Source: Candidatus Altimarinota bacterium (lineage in GTDB: Bacteria > Cyanobacteriota > Cyanobacteriia > Cyanobacteriales > Microcystaceae). From it: a DNA stretch of 43,330 nucleotides. The stretch lies in the NCBI GenBank assembly GCA_012031035.1, contig JAAUUT010000033.1, positions 1-43,330 on the forward strand. The letters are read 5' to 3'. The notes below the pieces were generated by a model. That model was not told the origin of the DNA. It saw only the letters and a list, made by a program, of their open reading frames with translations, and searched no databases. The position numbers were made by a program, and so were the translations under genes. This document shows, piece after piece, positions 16,810 to 28,732 of this stretch (position 1 is the first letter of the stretch; each line of letters starts with the position of its first letter).

Positions 16810-17151
16810 ATGCAACAATTTATTTTGGATTTTACAAAAATGCTTCGTAAGGGAGCTTTACTTATTGCTTTAGTAAGCTTGTTCAATTTAGTAAGTTGGT
16901 TTAGTCTGCCAACTCAACCAAGCTATGCAGTAATGGGTAAAAATGAAGCTTTGACAGAAATAGAAAAAGACCAATCTTTGCAAGATCCCAAACAAGTTTA
17001 CGAAAAAGCAATTGAAATTGATGAAAAACCAAAAATAGCAGCACAAAAACAATACAAAGAAAATGTCAAAGACTACTACAAAGAACATCCTGAAGAATCT
17101 GGAATATTAGGAGAAGCAAAAGAAATTGTAGAGAAGGTTACTGGCAAATAA
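16810..17151 (+). CDS. small exported protein, function unknown
   Basis: Encodes 113 aa with a strong ribosome binding site (AAGGAG, nine bases before ATG). Residues 1-38 form a signal peptide: basic KMLRKG, then a hydrophobic LLIALVSLFNLVSWFSL stretch, ending around PSYA. The mature part is short, very Lys/Glu-rich and helical (EKPKIAAQKQYKENVKDYYKEHPEES), ending EIVEKVTGK. No domain recognised. A hairpin-like region follows about 115 bases downstream. Probably periplasmic or thylakoid-lumenal; no function is assigned. Confidence 0.7.
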   Translation: MQQFILDFTKMLRKGALLIALVSLFNLVSWFSLPTQPSYAVMGKNEALTEIEKDQSLQDPKQVYEKAIEIDEKPKIAAQKQYKENVKDYYKEHPEESGILGEAKEIVEKVTGK

Positions 17152-17263
17152 TAAGTAAAAAAGTTAAACTCAAATTTCACACGCCAAGTAAAAATTCAAT
17201 TCAATTATTGAGAGTTTCTTATTTCTTTTGACTCATTAAATTTCTTTCGTAAGTCAGGGAAAG

Positions 17264-17308
17264 AGAAAAAGAAAAAGGGGAAGATTACACCTCTTCCTTT
17301 TTTTCTTT
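17264..17308 (+). terminator. probable terminator hairpin with T-rich end
   Basis: A purine-rich arm (AAAGAAAAAGGGGAAGA) pairs imperfectly with TCTTCCTTTTTTTCTTT across a seven-base loop and ends in a T-rich run. It is placed to end transcription of the upstream exported-protein gene. Confidence 0.5.
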
Positions 17309-17392
17309 AGATTTAAATCAACATTGAAATCTAAGATTAGCTTTCCTGATTTTTTGTTATACTCCGTGTCTGGAATGTTTGTTAGGATAAAA

Positions 17393-17763
17393 ATGACTCT
17401 TAGATACACGGATGCTTTTGTTGTTCTTGCTACGACTGATTGCAAGACGTTAGTACAGTTTTACAGTTGCTTGCTTGCTAGCCAACCCAAAGTTTATCTT
17501 CCCGATACCTACGCAGAATTTCAGTTAACGGGTTTACGTTTAGGAATTTTCAAACCAGAAAAAAGCAATTACCAAGAGTTTGCTAATTCAGCGAAGAGTA
17601 GTACGAGTTTGTGTTTAGAAGTTGAAGATTTAGAAAATGCGATCGCTTATTTAACTGAAATAGGATATCCACCGCCAGGAGAAATCGCGATCGCTCTCAC
17701 GGTAGAGAAATTTATGCTTACGATCCTTTGGGAACTCGAATCATTCTTTATCAGTCTTATTAA
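17393..17763 (+). CDS. glyoxalase/VOC-superfamily protein, frameshifted as read near 17694
   Basis: Start chosen at ATG 17393, with TAGGA upstream. A missing T in GCT(T)CTCAC near 17694 throws the end out of frame; restored, the protein is 123 aa ending SHGREIYAYDPLGTRIILYQSY, which is the standard final strand of the vicinal oxygen chelate fold (metal-ligand-like DPxGxxI block). The first half has DAFVVLATTDCKTLVQFYSCLL and AEFQLTGLRLGIFKP, and the middle CLEVEDLENAIAYLTEIGYPP. The metal-ligand histidines of true glyoxalase I are not clearly present, so the enzymatic role is unknown. It stands alone. Confidence 0.78.
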
Positions 17764-17878
17764 TTAACGCGAGTTCTATTGATGCTAACAGATTCAAAAA
17801 ATAGGCGATACTAGACTTTCTGAAAGCCCTGCATCGCCTTAAATTAATACATACAAGTTAACTATTAGACGTTGAAAA

Positions 17879-18466
17879 TTACCACATTCCTCGAACGGGT
17901 TCGGCTTCAGGATATTCCCCTCCCGTAGGAGCAGTAGCAGGTGCTGGCTCTAGAGGAGAAATGGTTACAGTGCGACCTTCATTTTGGGCGAGCGTCTGCC
18001 ATAGCGAAGCAGTACGTTCGCTCAAAGCAGTTCCTTTAGTTTCAGCCGCCATCTTCCATTTGTAATCTTCTTGCAATTTGGTAATCCAGTAAGGCTGAGC
18101 CTGACTGACATATTCATACTCTCCGTCTTCTTCTTTGAGAAGCACGTCGTCGCCGGGATTAGCATCGCCTGACATGATGACTCTGCCATCTCCTTCTGTA
18201 ATTTCTTCGCCGCTCGTGTCCATTAACTCGATTGACAAAAGCGTGCCTGCTCTCCCTCTAACTCTACCAAGTGTATAGTCAGAAAGTTTTAATTGCTCTT
18301 CTTTTTTGTAAGTTTCATGTCCGAGTAGTTGAGCAAGCTGCATTTCTACGCCAGGGGTAGAAAGTTCTGCTTGTTTTGTTTCTGCGATCGCCGGGGTTAC
18401 TGAGACGGCAGACAAAGAAACTAATACCAGAAGTCCGGTTAATGCCTGAGATTTTTGCATAAACAC
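17879..18466 (-). CDS. exported protein of unknown function
   Basis: Encodes 195 aa from GTG 18466 (GAGG five bases upstream); ATG 18460 is an alternative. A clear signal peptide (ALTGLLVLVSLSAVSVTPAIA) ends near residue 28, so the product is exported. The mature part is acidic, with a segment resembling a small beta-barrel (LGRVRGRAGTLLSIELMDTSG, VIMSGDANPGDDVLLKEEDG) and a Pro/Ala-rich tail (LEPAPATAPTGGEYPEAEP). Not recognised as a named family. The tail suggests a flexible, wall- or membrane-facing terminus. Confidence 0.7.
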   Translation of the reverse strand: MFMQKSQALTGLLVLVSLSAVSVTPAIAETKQAELSTPGVEMQLAQLLGHETYKKEEQLKLSDYTLGRVRGRAGTLLSIELMDTSGEEITEGDGRVIMSGDANPGDDVLLKEEDGEYEYVSQAQPYWITKLQEDYKWKMAAETKGTALSERTASLWQTLAQNEGRTVTISPLEPAPATAPTGGEYPEAEPVRGMW

Positions 18467-18866
18467 GATAGCCTCGCTTTAATCCTAAACAAGATAGTTT
18501 TTAAACACCTAAAACTATAGCTAGGTTTTTTGTTAACGTCAAAATTTTTAAGATTTAGACTTAATAATTGGTTATTTTACAATTATTTGCTCGACGAAGC
18601 GCTAATTTATTTTACATTTCCTTCGATGGAGGGATGACTAATTTCAATCGTTTATTCTATCTCCACAAAAGGTTGCTAGTTGCCAAAACCAAGCTTCAGT
18701 TGTTGTATGGGGTTGAAAAGGCGATTTCCGACAGAGATACTGTCTTGAGGGTCGTTTTTCATGGGCTATAGAAGTTTCTATCGTTGGTAAAGCCGATTGT
18801 TCCCCAGAAATGCTTGGTTTAAGGCTCGTTGGCTTTTCTTGAGGAACAAGCTAAAGTACGACTTGA
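18467..18866. other. intergenic region without a convincing gene
   Basis: 400 bases between two minus-strand genes. A 67-codon plus-strand frame is present but has no ribosome binding site and an unlikely composition, so I do not call it. No strong hairpin or repeat was seen. Confidence 0.5.
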
Positions 18867-20108
18867 TTAGACTTCTGGCTGTGTTGTGGGTATAGATTCA
18901 ACTTGAGGGACAGGAGTTACAATCGGTTCGATTGATGGTTGTTTAGATGCTGAGGAATCTTCTGGAGAAACCACACTGGGCGATTCAACGGAATCTTCTG
19001 ACTCTAAGGTTGGGATCGCTTGTGCGGGAATTTCTGGTTGAGAAGTTGGGGTTTCTTCTGGGACTGAAACAGTAGGTTCACTAGAAACTTCGGGTTCTAT
19101 AGTTGGAGTGACTTCTGGGGTCGCTTCTGGTTCGACGGTCGGGGTTGGCGAAGGGGTTGGAATTAACTTGGCTTCGTTAGTTGGATCGACTATGCTACGA
19201 GCGTATTCTAGCGAAAGATCGCCTTTCATTAATTTGGAGAGCGTATCTTGAATTTTTGGATTGTAGGAGAGCAGACGAACGGTAGTGTTAAAAACATTGT
19301 CGATGCGATCGCCATTTCCGTCGAGAAATTCTAGCTGAATCCAGTTCTTTCCTTTCTCAAAACCCGTTAAGTAAACAGGTTGCCAGTTATCGAGAACAAA
19401 GCTTTGACCGTTAACTGTTGCTCGAATTCGCCAATCAGCTAAGGCAGAATTTTCTTTAGCTACGACGTGCAAAGGAGCATTAGTTAAGTAAAAATCGAGC
19501 AGGATTGGTTCGGCTCCATATTCCCCTTGAGGATAGCTATAGGTTAACAAAGGAAGAGACGGGTCGGGCGTGTTAATTCCTGTTTTTGTCAGGATGTGAA
19601 ATGTCGTTTGTGCGTAAGCGCCTTCGTTTTTAAAGCTTTCATGCCAGGGTCGAGAAGCAAAGACCCTTAGCGTATGAGTTCCTGGGGTAAGATTTTCTAA
19701 AATAACGGGTCGGTCGAGATTATATACTTCTTGAGCGGGTTCGTTATCTAAAATTAATTTTAGATGAGGCCCCATTTGTAATTCGTCATCTTTGAAGATC
19801 GGCAAATCTTGAACTTGAAGATCGACAGAAACTGTTGTGTCTTCAAAGAGTTGCTCGGATTGGGGATTGAGAATGGTGACTTGGGGCTGATAGCGATCCA
19901 AGCTTTGACGTAGCTGTTGGACGGTGGCTACTGGCGCTACTTCTAAGAGTTTTCCTGCATTTATCGAGACTGAAGGCTGTTCTGAACTTGATAGGGGAGC
20001 AACTTCAATGCGATCGCTACAACTTATCAAACCAAAATTTAAACAGGTTAATAATACCCAAAAACAAATAAATTTTATAGATAAAAATCGATACTTAAAA
20101 GTCAGCAT
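18867..20108 (-). CDS. lipoprotein with Pro/Glu/Thr-rich C-terminal tail, function unknown
   Basis: Encodes 413 aa, with a strong ribosome binding site (AGGAGGGG) ahead of ATG 20108. The N-terminus is a lipoprotein signal: hydrophobic FICFWVLLTCLNFG then lipobox LISC with Cys30 as the lipid-modified residue. Residues about 70-310 look beta-rich, with two stretches reminiscent of Ig-like or cadherin-like folds (TILNPQSEQLFEDTTVSVDL, LTPGTHTLRVFASRPWHES). The last about 95 residues are a low-complexity tail rich in Pro, Glu, Thr and Ser (PTPSPTPTVEPEATPEV). It is probably tethered to a membrane and spans or contacts the cell wall. Divergent from psaA by 433 bases. Confidence 0.75.
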   Translation of the reverse strand: MLTFKYRFLSIKFICFWVLLTCLNFGLISCSDRIEVAPLSSSEQPSVSINAGKLLEVAPVATVQQLRQSLDRYQPQVTILNPQSEQLFEDTTVSVDLQVQDLPIFKDDELQMGPHLKLILDNEPAQEVYNLDRPVILENLTPGTHTLRVFASRPWHESFKNEGAYAQTTFHILTKTGINTPDPSLPLLTYSYPQGEYGAEPILLDFYLTNAPLHVVAKENSALADWRIRATVNGQSFVLDNWQPVYLTGFEKGKNWIQLEFLDGNGDRIDNVFNTTVRLLSYNPKIQDTLSKLMKGDLSLEYARSIVDPTNEAKLIPTPSPTPTVEPEATPEVTPTIEPEVSSEPTVSVPEETPTSQPEIPAQAIPTLESEDSVESPSVVSPEDSSASKQPSIEPIVTPVPQVESIPTTQPEV

Positions 20109-20252
20109 ACTAACCCCTCCTAGTTGACTATTTTACCTATTCATTTTAAGCAATCGTCTTAATAGCTATCCCTATGGCAATATAGCCGAATTCGACACTT
20201 AATTTCGTTTGGATTTTTGAAAAGTGAATGAAAGATGAACTAAATATTGCGT

Positions 20253-20313
20253 TTTGTAACAAAAATATTCTATTCCCTTGACTTTTATTCGGTTAAGTTT
20301 TGCTAATAACCTT
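20253..20313 (+). promoter_or_regulatory. candidate psaA promoter with a HLR1-like half-site
   Basis: A TTGACT -35-like hexamer (20278-20283) is followed after 17 bases by TGCTAAT (20301-20307). Eighteen bases upstream of the -35 box lies TTTGTAAC (20253-20260), whose complement GTTACAAA fits one half of the HLR1 site bound by the RpaB regulator at photosystem I promoters; the second half-site is not clear. The implied leader of psaA would be about 230 bases. This is a reading by eye. Confidence 0.4.
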
Positions 20314-20445
20314 GATAATATCAAGATTTGAGTGAATTTTAATTATTGTTAAGCACCACCGACATATAACAGAATAAAGACTTATCATCATCTATTGATG
20401 CTTTAGCCTAGAAGCTATTAAACTCAGGCATACTAAGCAAAAAAA

Positions 20446-20502
20446 TGAAAAGCTAAAAAAGCCCAATTTTTGCTTTTCTTCTATTAGACGAATCATCAAT
20501 AG
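20446..20502 (+). promoter_or_regulatory. structured 5' leader of psaA
   Basis: Two inverted repeats lie just upstream of psaA: GAAAAGC / GCTTTTC around 20446-20478, and TTCTATT / AATAGAA around 20477-20502. They fall in the predicted untranslated leader, before the ribosome binding site GAGAGGAG, and could influence mRNA stability. The rest of the 433-base gap (20109-20541) is AT-rich without genes. Confidence 0.4.
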
Positions 20503-20541
20503 AAAACCTTTAAAGTCCATTGTCGAGAGAGGAGAACCCTC

Positions 20542-22833
20542 ATGACAATTAGTCCTCCCGGAAAAGAGGCGAAAGTCAGAGTTACAGTTGATAAAAATCC
20601 GGTTCCTACTTCGTTTGAGAAGTGGGGCAAGCCAGGTCACTTCGATCGGACTCTGGCAAGAGGTCCCAAAACCACAACCTGGATTTGGAACCTTCACGCC
20701 AACGCACACGATTTCGATAGTCAAACCAGCGACCTTGAAGATATTTCGCGGAAAATCTTCAGCGCACATTTCGGTCATTTAGCCGTCATTTTTGTCTGGC
20801 TAAGCGGCATGTATTTTCATGGCGCTAAATTTTCTAATTTTGAAGCTTGGTTGACCGATCCAACCCACATCAAGCCTAGCGCTCAAGTGGTTTGGCCAGT
20901 CGTCGGTCAAAGCATCTTAAATGCTGATGTCGGCGGCGGCTTCAGCGGTATCCAGATTACTTCTGGTCTGTTCTACTGGTGGCGTGCCAACGGTATCACT
21001 AATTCCTATCAGCTATATTGTACGGCGATAGGAGGCTTAGTGATGGCTGCCTTGATGCTGTTTGCTGGTTGGTTCCACTATCACGTCAGAGCGCCTAAAT
21101 TGGAATGGTTCCAAAATGTCGAGTCGATGATGAACCATCACCTAGCAGGTTTGTTAGGTTTAGGATGCTTGGGTTATGCCGGTCAACAGATTCACGTCTC
21201 GCTGCCTATTACAGCATGTCTAGACGCGATCGATGCTGGTAAACCGCTGACGATTGGCGGTAGAGCAATCCAATCAGTAGCAGATATTCCTCTGCCCCAC
21301 GAATGGATTTTAAATCCAAACTTGATGAGCGACCTTTACCCAAGTTTTGCTCAAGGACTAAAACCATTCTTCACCTTAAACTGGGGAGTCTACTCAGATT
21401 TCCTAACCTTTAAGGGTGGTTTGAATCCAGTAACGGGTAGCTTGTGGTTGTCTGATACGGCACATCATCACTTGGCACTTGCCGTACTGTTCATTATTGC
21501 CGGACATATGTACCGTACCAACTGGGGTATCGGTCATAGCATGAAGGAAATCCTAGAGAATCACAAAGGCCCTTTCACTGGAGAAGGTCATAAAGGTCTT
21601 TACGAAATCCTGACGACTTCTTGGCACGCTCAGCTAGCAATTAACTTAGCTCTGTACGGATCTTTGAGCATCATTGTGGCTCACCACATGTACGCGATGC
21701 CTCCTTATCCTTACATGGCGATTGACTATGCTACTCAGTTAGCTTGTTTCACTCACCACGTTTGGATTGGCGGCTTCCTAATTGTGGGAGCGGGCGCTCA
21801 TGGCGCAATCTTTATGGTGCGGGATTACGACCCAGCTAAAAATGTTAACAACCTGCTAGATCGCGTTCTTCGCCATCGGGATGCTATCATTTCTCATCTA
21901 AACTGGGTATGTATCTTCCTGGGCTTCCACAGCTTCGGTCTTTACGTCCACAACGATACGATGCGGGCGTTTGGTCGTCCTCAAGATATGTTCTCGGATA
22001 CCGGAATTCAATTACAGCCTATCTTTGCTCAGTGGGTACAGAATATTCATACTCTAGCTCCTGGCAATACTGCTCCCAACGCTTTAGCAACAGCTAGTTA
22101 TGCGTTTGGCGGCGATGTAGTTGCTGTCGGCGGCAAAGTAGCAATGATGCCCATTGCACTTGGTACGGCTGATTTCTTGGTACACCACATTCATGCGTTC
22201 ACCATCCACGTTACTGTTCTAATCTTGCTAAAAGGTGTGCTGTACGCCCGTAGCTCGCGTCTGATTCCAGATAAAGCCGAGCTAGGCTTCCGCTTCCCTT
22301 GCGACGGTCCTGGTCGCGGTGGCACCTGCCAAGTATCGGGTTGGGATCACGTCTTCTTAGGCTTGTTCTGGATGTACAACTCCCTATCGATTGTTATTTT
22401 CCACTTTAGCTGGAAGATGCAATCTGATGTCTGGGGAACAGTTGCACCAGACGGTACGGTAACGCATGTGACTTTAGGCAACTGGGCGCAAAGCTCAATT
22501 ACTATCAACGGCTGGCTGCGCGATTTCCTGTGGGCGCAAGCGGCTCAAGTAATTAATTCTTACGGCTCAGCCCTCTCGGCTTATGGAATTATGTTCTTAG
22601 CCGGTCACTTTGTCTTTGCTTTTAGCTTGATGTTCCTATTTAGCGGTCGTGGCTACTGGCAAGAACTAATTGAATCTATTGTTTGGGCGCATAACAAGCT
22701 CAAAGTAGCTCCTTCTATTCAGCCTCGTGCGTTGAGTATTACTCAAGGTCGTGCTGTAGGGGTAGCTCATTACTTGTTAGGGGGAATTGTCACAACCTGG
22801 GCATTCTTCCACGCCAGAACTCTTTCCTTTTAA
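20542..22833 (+). CDS. psaA: photosystem I P700 chlorophyll a apoprotein A1
   Basis: Encodes 763 aa, complete. With PsaB it forms the photosystem I core that binds P700, the A0/A1 acceptors and the FX iron-sulfur cluster in the thylakoid membrane. The FX-binding loop [12 protein letters not shown] is present with both cysteines; eleven hydrophobic spans with conserved histidines ([44 protein letters not shown]) match chlorophyll-ligand positions. It is about ten residues longer than I recall for typical PsaA: a segment near residues 223-250 ([18 protein letters not shown]) carries an insertion, and the usual final Gly is missing (ends ARTLSF). Ribosome binding site GAGAGGAG. psaB follows after 257 bases. 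Confidence 0.99.
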   Translation: MTISPPGKEAKVRVTVDKNPVPTSFEKWGKPGHFDRTLARGPKTTTWIWNLHANAHDFDSQTSDLEDISRKIFSAHFGHLAVIFVWLSGMYFHGAKFSNFEAWLTDPTHIKPSAQVVWPVVGQSILNADVGGGFSGIQITSGLFYWWRANGITNSYQLYCTAIGGLVMAALMLFAGWFHYHVRAPKLEWFQNVESMMNHHLAGLLGLGCLGYAGQQIHVSLPITACLDAIDAGKPLTIGGRAIQSVADIPLPHEWILNPNLMSDLYPSFAQGLKPFFTLNWGVYSDFLTFKGGLNPVTGSLWLSDTAHHHLALAVLFIIAGHMYRTNWGIGHSMKEILENHKGPFTGEGHKGLYEILTTSWHAQLAINLALYGSLSIIVAHHMYAMPPYPYMAIDYATQLACFTHHVWIGGFLIVGAGAHGAIFMVRDYDPAKNVNNLLDRVLRHRDAIISHLNWVCIFLGFHSFGLYVHNDTMRAFGRPQDMFSDTGIQLQPIFAQWVQNIHTLAPGNTAPNALATASYAFGGDVVAVGGKVAMMPIALGTADFLVHHIHAFTIHVTVLILLKGVLYARSSRLIPDKAELGFRFPCDGPGRGGTCQVSGWDHVFLGLFWMYNSLSIVIFHFSWKMQSDVWGTVAPDGTVTHVTLGNWAQSSITINGWLRDFLWAQAAQVINSYGSALSAYGIMFLAGHFVFAFSLMFLFSGRGYWQELIESIVWAHNKLKVAPSIQPRALSITQGRAVGVAHYLLGGIVTTWAFFHARTLSF

Positions 22834-22850
22834 TAGGACTTCAAACACAT

Positions 22851-22911
22851 GTTAAGCTTGTCAATCCTGTCGGGGAAATTAAACTTTGTTCGCAGCGATT
22901 GACAACTTAAC
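22851..22911 (+). promoter_or_regulatory. long-range stem-loop just after psaA
   Basis: GTTAAGCTTGTCAATC (22851-22866) pairs with GATTGACAACTTAAC (22897-22911): 15 pairs with one bulged base and a 30-base loop. It starts 17 bases after the psaA stop. No T-run follows. It may stabilise the psaA 3' end, be a processing site, or attenuate read-through to psaB. Confidence 0.6.
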
Positions 22912-22986
22912 CAATCTAAGCTCAACGTTTAAATCAAAACGGTAAGATAGAGGGTAAAACCCATTTTTGAAACCGTTCTTAATTTT

Positions 22987-23020
22987 GTCATCTACTGTAA
23001 CTTCAGTTAAAGTAGATAAC
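22987..23020 (+). promoter_or_regulatory. strong stem-loop upstream of psaB
   Basis: ATCTACTGTAACT (22990-23002) pairs with AGTTAAAGTAGAT (23005-23017) with one mismatch, and two further outer pairs. It ends 70 bases before the psaB ATG, with no terminator T-run. A role in psaB mRNA processing or stability is likely but unproven. Confidence 0.6.
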
Positions 23021-23084
23021 TAAAACAGGAAATGAGCAGCAATTCTGCAATAGCCTCATTGATTTAGAGAGGAGAATTTCCTAA

Positions 23085-25302
<2,218 letters not shown>

Positions 25303-25326
25303 ATGATAGCCTTAGATTAGGTAATT

Positions 25327-25361
25327 AAAAAATCCCCTGCCTTCGGGTGGGGGATTTTTAT
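25327..25361 (+). terminator. rho-independent terminator of the psaAB operon
   Basis: AAAAATCCCCTGCC and GGTGGGGGATTTTT form a GC-rich stem around a short TTCG-containing loop and end in a T-run, 25 bases after the psaB stop. The symmetric A/T ends could also stop the convergent gor transcript. Confidence 0.88.
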
Positions 25362-25425
25362 ATGAAGTCGGAAGTCGAAAGTAAAGATTCTCCTTTGTCT
25401 TCCGAAGAACGAAGGACGTTCTTGA

Positions 25426-26776
25426 CTATCTCATCGTCACAAATTCTTCGGCGGCGGTAGGATGGATGGCAACGGTCGCATCAAAATCGGATTTTTGGCT
25501 CCCATTTTAATGGCGATCGCAACGCCTTGAATAATTTCAGCTGCACTTTCGCCAACCATATGCGCTCCCAAAACTTTATCGGTGGCGCGATCCACGACCA
25601 ATTTCATCAGCGTTTTTTCATCTTGTCCGCTCAACGTATGATAAGTAGGGCGGAATTTGGCGCGATAAATTTTAATCGCATCGTCGCCATATTTTTCTCT
25701 TGCCTCTGCTTCAGTTAATCCTACGGTTGCTGCTTCTGGGGTGCTAAAGACGGCTGAAGGGACATTTTCGTAACTCATCAAGCGTGATTTTCCACCAAAA
25801 TGCGTATCGGAAAAGGCACGACCTTCATTGATAGCAACAGGAGTTAGATTGATGCGATCTGTACAGTCGCCAATTGCATAAATATTTTCGCAAGACGTTT
25901 TATTATATTCGTTAACTGCGATCGCGCCTCGAACAACTTCTACACCCGCATTTTCTAAACCCAACTTAGCAATATTCGGTTTGCGTCCCGTCGCTCCAAT
26001 CCTACTGCATCAGCAACGACTATTTCAGGCGTGTTGCCGTCTTCTAAATGAACGTTTAACCCATCTAATGTCTTTTCAATAATTTTAAGCTTACTATTGG
26101 TTACAATGCGGATACCATGCTTTTCCATCGCTTCTTGTATCGAAGTGCGGATATCTTCGTCAAATCCTCGCAAAATCTTTTCTCGACGAATGATTTGCGT
26201 TACTTCGGAACCCAAACCATTCATAATACAAGCGAATTCCACGCCAATATAACCGCCGCCAATGATGACAATCCGTTTGGGTTGTTCTTTGAGGTTAAAC
26301 ATATCGTCCGAGACGATAGTATGTTCGATTCCTGGAACATCGGGTTTGATTGGATGGCCGCCTACTGCAATTAATATTTTATCTGCCGTTACTTTTGTAT
26401 CGCCGATTTCGATGGTATGGGGATCGAGCAAGGTTGCATATCCCCTAAAAAGTTGTACCTTGGAGTTGTCTAACATCCGCTGATAAATTCCATTGAGGCG
26501 ATCCAGTTCGTTGTTAACGGCGTTAATCATTTTTGACCAGTCGAAGCTACTTTCAACCGGACTCCAACCAAACCCTTGCGCTTCTCGAAATTGATAGGGG
26601 AAATGAGAAGCATAAACCATTAATTTTTTCGGTATACAACCACGATTGACGCAGGTTCCGCCCAGGCGATCGCATTCTGCGATGCCAACTTTTGCTCCAT
26701 ATTCGGCAGCGCGTCTAGCGCTGGCAATTCCTCCAGAACCCCCACCGATCGCGAATAGATCGAAATCGTAACTCAT
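25426..26776 (-). CDS. gor: glutathione reductase, two frameshifts as read
   Basis: As read, one frame ends at 25955 and the next runs to 25437. Adding one base near 25996 (restores ATGRKPNIAKLGLENAG) and one A/T in the T5 run at 25492-25496 (restores ATVAIHPTAAEEFVTMR, stop at 25426) gives 450 aa, the normal size. It is a flavin disulfide reductase that regenerates GSH with NADPH: FAD-binding GGGSGGIASA, redox-active Cys42 and Cys47 in GGTCVNRGCIPKK, NAD(P) domain GGGYIGVEF with Arg pair IIRRE favouring NADPH, and the C-terminal catalytic His in HPTAAEE. Cytoplasmic. Convergent with psaB across a terminator. Confidence 0.93.
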
Positions 26777-26922
26777 AATTTTTAAGTGACTCCCTACCTC
26801 TTATTTTTCTAGTCTACTTCTGTTTTGTTGTAGGGTGGAACATCTATTATTTAATAATTAATACTAAAGTTTGTTTGGCTCGCTCGCAAAAGCACAGAAA
26901 TACGGAGATATATCAAGAGTTC

Positions 26923-28467
26923 ATGAGATTAAATATAAGTTTGCCTAGAAATAATTGGAGATTTAATACTATCGAAAATCTCAAAAATATTTTTACATTG
27001 AAATACTCTATTTTGCCAGTCATTTTATTTTTAGGTGTTCAAGTTTATCCCATTACAACTTTAGCTAATTCAGTTCAAAATTCTTCTAAAAATGAAATTG
27101 ATCCAGCTACTTGTCCTATAAATTTAAACGCAGCAATAAATAAGATTATTAATCATCCTGAATTTAAGCGATCGCGTTGGGGGATTCTAATTCAAAATCT
27201 CGATTCTCAAGAAATTCTTTATTCCTTAGATTCCCAAAAATACTTTCTCCCTGCTTCCAATGTCAAACTATTAACAACTGCTGCTGCTTTGCTGAAATTG
27301 GGAGCGCAATTTCGCATCCGCACCTCAGTTTATGGCACGGGAAATATTCCTAATTTAGCAACATTACGAATTGTTGGCAAAGGCGATCCCAGCTTTACTA
27401 CCAAGCAATTAAAGGATTTAGTGCGACAACTTAAAAATCAAGGCGTTCGTCAAAGTTTAAAAGTAATGGTTGAAGATAGCTATTTTAAACAAACTGGGAT
27501 TAATGCTAGCTGGGAATGGGAAGATATCTTTTTCTCTTATGGAACGTCAATTAATAGTTTAAACTTAAATGAAAATGCAGTTACCTTAACTGCACTCCCT
27601 AGACTGAACGAACAACCCATAAAATTAGAATGGTCAGACTCTATAGCAGCTAGACAATGGCAAATTGAAAATCAAACTAAAACTGCGCCTGAAGAAACAC
27701 CAAATAATGTAGAAGTTAGAGGTATTTTTGGAAGACCTATTTTAGAAATTAAAGGAGAAATGGCAGTTAATGCCGAATCCGATACTTGGGATTTAGCAAT
27801 TATCAATCCATCTCAATATTTTTTAGAATCATTGCTTCAAATTTTAACAACTGAAGGAATTGAAATAGAACAAGGATTAGTAGTTAAGAGATCGCTAACC
27901 AATTCATCAGAAAAAGAATTAGCCTTTGTTGAATCAGAGCCTCTAGCTGTATTAATCCAAGAAACCAATCAGGAAAGCAATAATTTGTATGCAGAATCAC
28001 TATTACAAATTTTAGGCAGTGAATCAGATAATCTCAAGGGAATAGAAGCAGTTCAACAACAATTAACTAAATTAGGTGTCGATCCTGATAGCTATGTTTT
28101 AGTCGATGGTTCTGGATTGTCTCGCCATAATTTAGTTTCTCCAGAAGCGATCGCGCAAACGTTAAGATTAATGGCAAAAACTCCCCATGCAAAAGTTTAT
28201 CGAGAGTCTCTTGCGGTTGCTGGCGTTAACGGTACTTTAGAAAGTCGTTTTAAAAATACTTTAGTCGAAGGAAATTTACAAGCAAAAACGGGAACGCTAT
28301 CGGGAAATGTCTCTCTTTCAGGATATTTAACTTTGAATGGATATCAACCTTTAATCTTGAGTATTATGGTTAATCAATCGAATCGTTCCGTATCGGAATT
28401 ACGCGATGCGATCGACGAGATTGTAATTACTTTAAGTCATTATCAATCTTGTCAGTTAAAAACATGA
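26923..28467 (+). CDS. dacB: D-alanyl-D-alanine carboxypeptidase/endopeptidase (PBP4, peptidase S13)
   Basis: Encodes 514 aa from ATG 26923; a TTG at 26875 would add 16 residues but is less likely. It trims D-Ala from, or cleaves cross-links in, peptidoglycan in the periplasm. Penicillin-binding motifs are all visible: SxxK as Ser112-Lys115 in PASNVKLLTTAA, SxN as ESNNLYAESLLQ, and KTG in QAKTGTLSG. A hydrophobic segment at residues 30-40 (ILPVILFLGVQVYP) is a signal peptide or anchor, and the large insertion between SxxK and SxN is typical of class C PBPs. Divergent from gor with about 145 bases between the starts. Confidence 0.92.
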   Translation: MRLNISLPRNNWRFNTIENLKNIFTLKYSILPVILFLGVQVYPITTLANSVQNSSKNEIDPATCPINLNAAINKIINHPEFKRSRWGILIQNLDSQEILYSLDSQKYFLPASNVKLLTTAAALLKLGAQFRIRTSVYGTGNIPNLATLRIVGKGDPSFTTKQLKDLVRQLKNQGVRQSLKVMVEDSYFKQTGINASWEWEDIFFSYGTSINSLNLNENAVTLTALPRLNEQPIKLEWSDSIAARQWQIENQTKTAPEETPNNVEVRGIFGRPILEIKGEMAVNAESDTWDLAIINPSQYFLESLLQILTTEGIEIEQGLVVKRSLTNSSEKELAFVESEPLAVLIQETNQESNNLYAESLLQILGSESDNLKGIEAVQQQLTKLGVDPDSYVLVDGSGLSRHNLVSPEAIAQTLRLMAKTPHAKVYRESLAVAGVNGTLESRFKNTLVEGNLQAKTGTLSGNVSLSGYLTLNGYQPLILSIMVNQSNRSVSELRDAIDEIVITLSHYQSCQLKT

Positions 28468-28572
28468 AGCGCGCTCGCGATGCGACTTAAGATCGCGTTC
28501 TGTTAAATTAGGACTCAATCGCCTCAAAAAATAGGTTACACTTGTAATATATTGTTAAAAACCTAAGATTGC

Positions 28573-28667
28573 ATGAAGCTTACTGCTCGTCGCTAACAAA
28601 CATTAAACAGATCTATCTCAATCGTTCTACCTCATTAGTTGAAAGGGCGATCGCGATCGTTAGCGAC
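28573..28667 (+). promoter_or_regulatory. possible attenuation leader of the ABC-F gene
   Basis: A seven-codon ORF (ATG 28573 to TAA 28596, MKLTARR) lies in the 265-base gap before the ABC-F gene. Its last codons overlap GTCGCTAAC (28589-28597), which is perfectly complementary to GTTAGCGAC (28659-28667). A second, shorter inverted repeat CAGTCC / GGACTG follows nearer the gene. ABC-F resistance genes in other bacteria are often controlled by ribosome stalling on such leaders. No clear ribosome binding site precedes the small ORF, so this remains a candidate. Confidence 0.35.
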
Positions 28668-28732
28668 TTCTCAAGACTGCTCTCAGTCCAGCACCACAAG
28701 GACTGTTCGGTAAACTTAGAGAAAGCAGAAGT

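Noticed and set aside
18568..18771. 67-codon plus-strand frame
   Set aside because: No ribosome binding site and no protein-like features; the region is best called intergenic.
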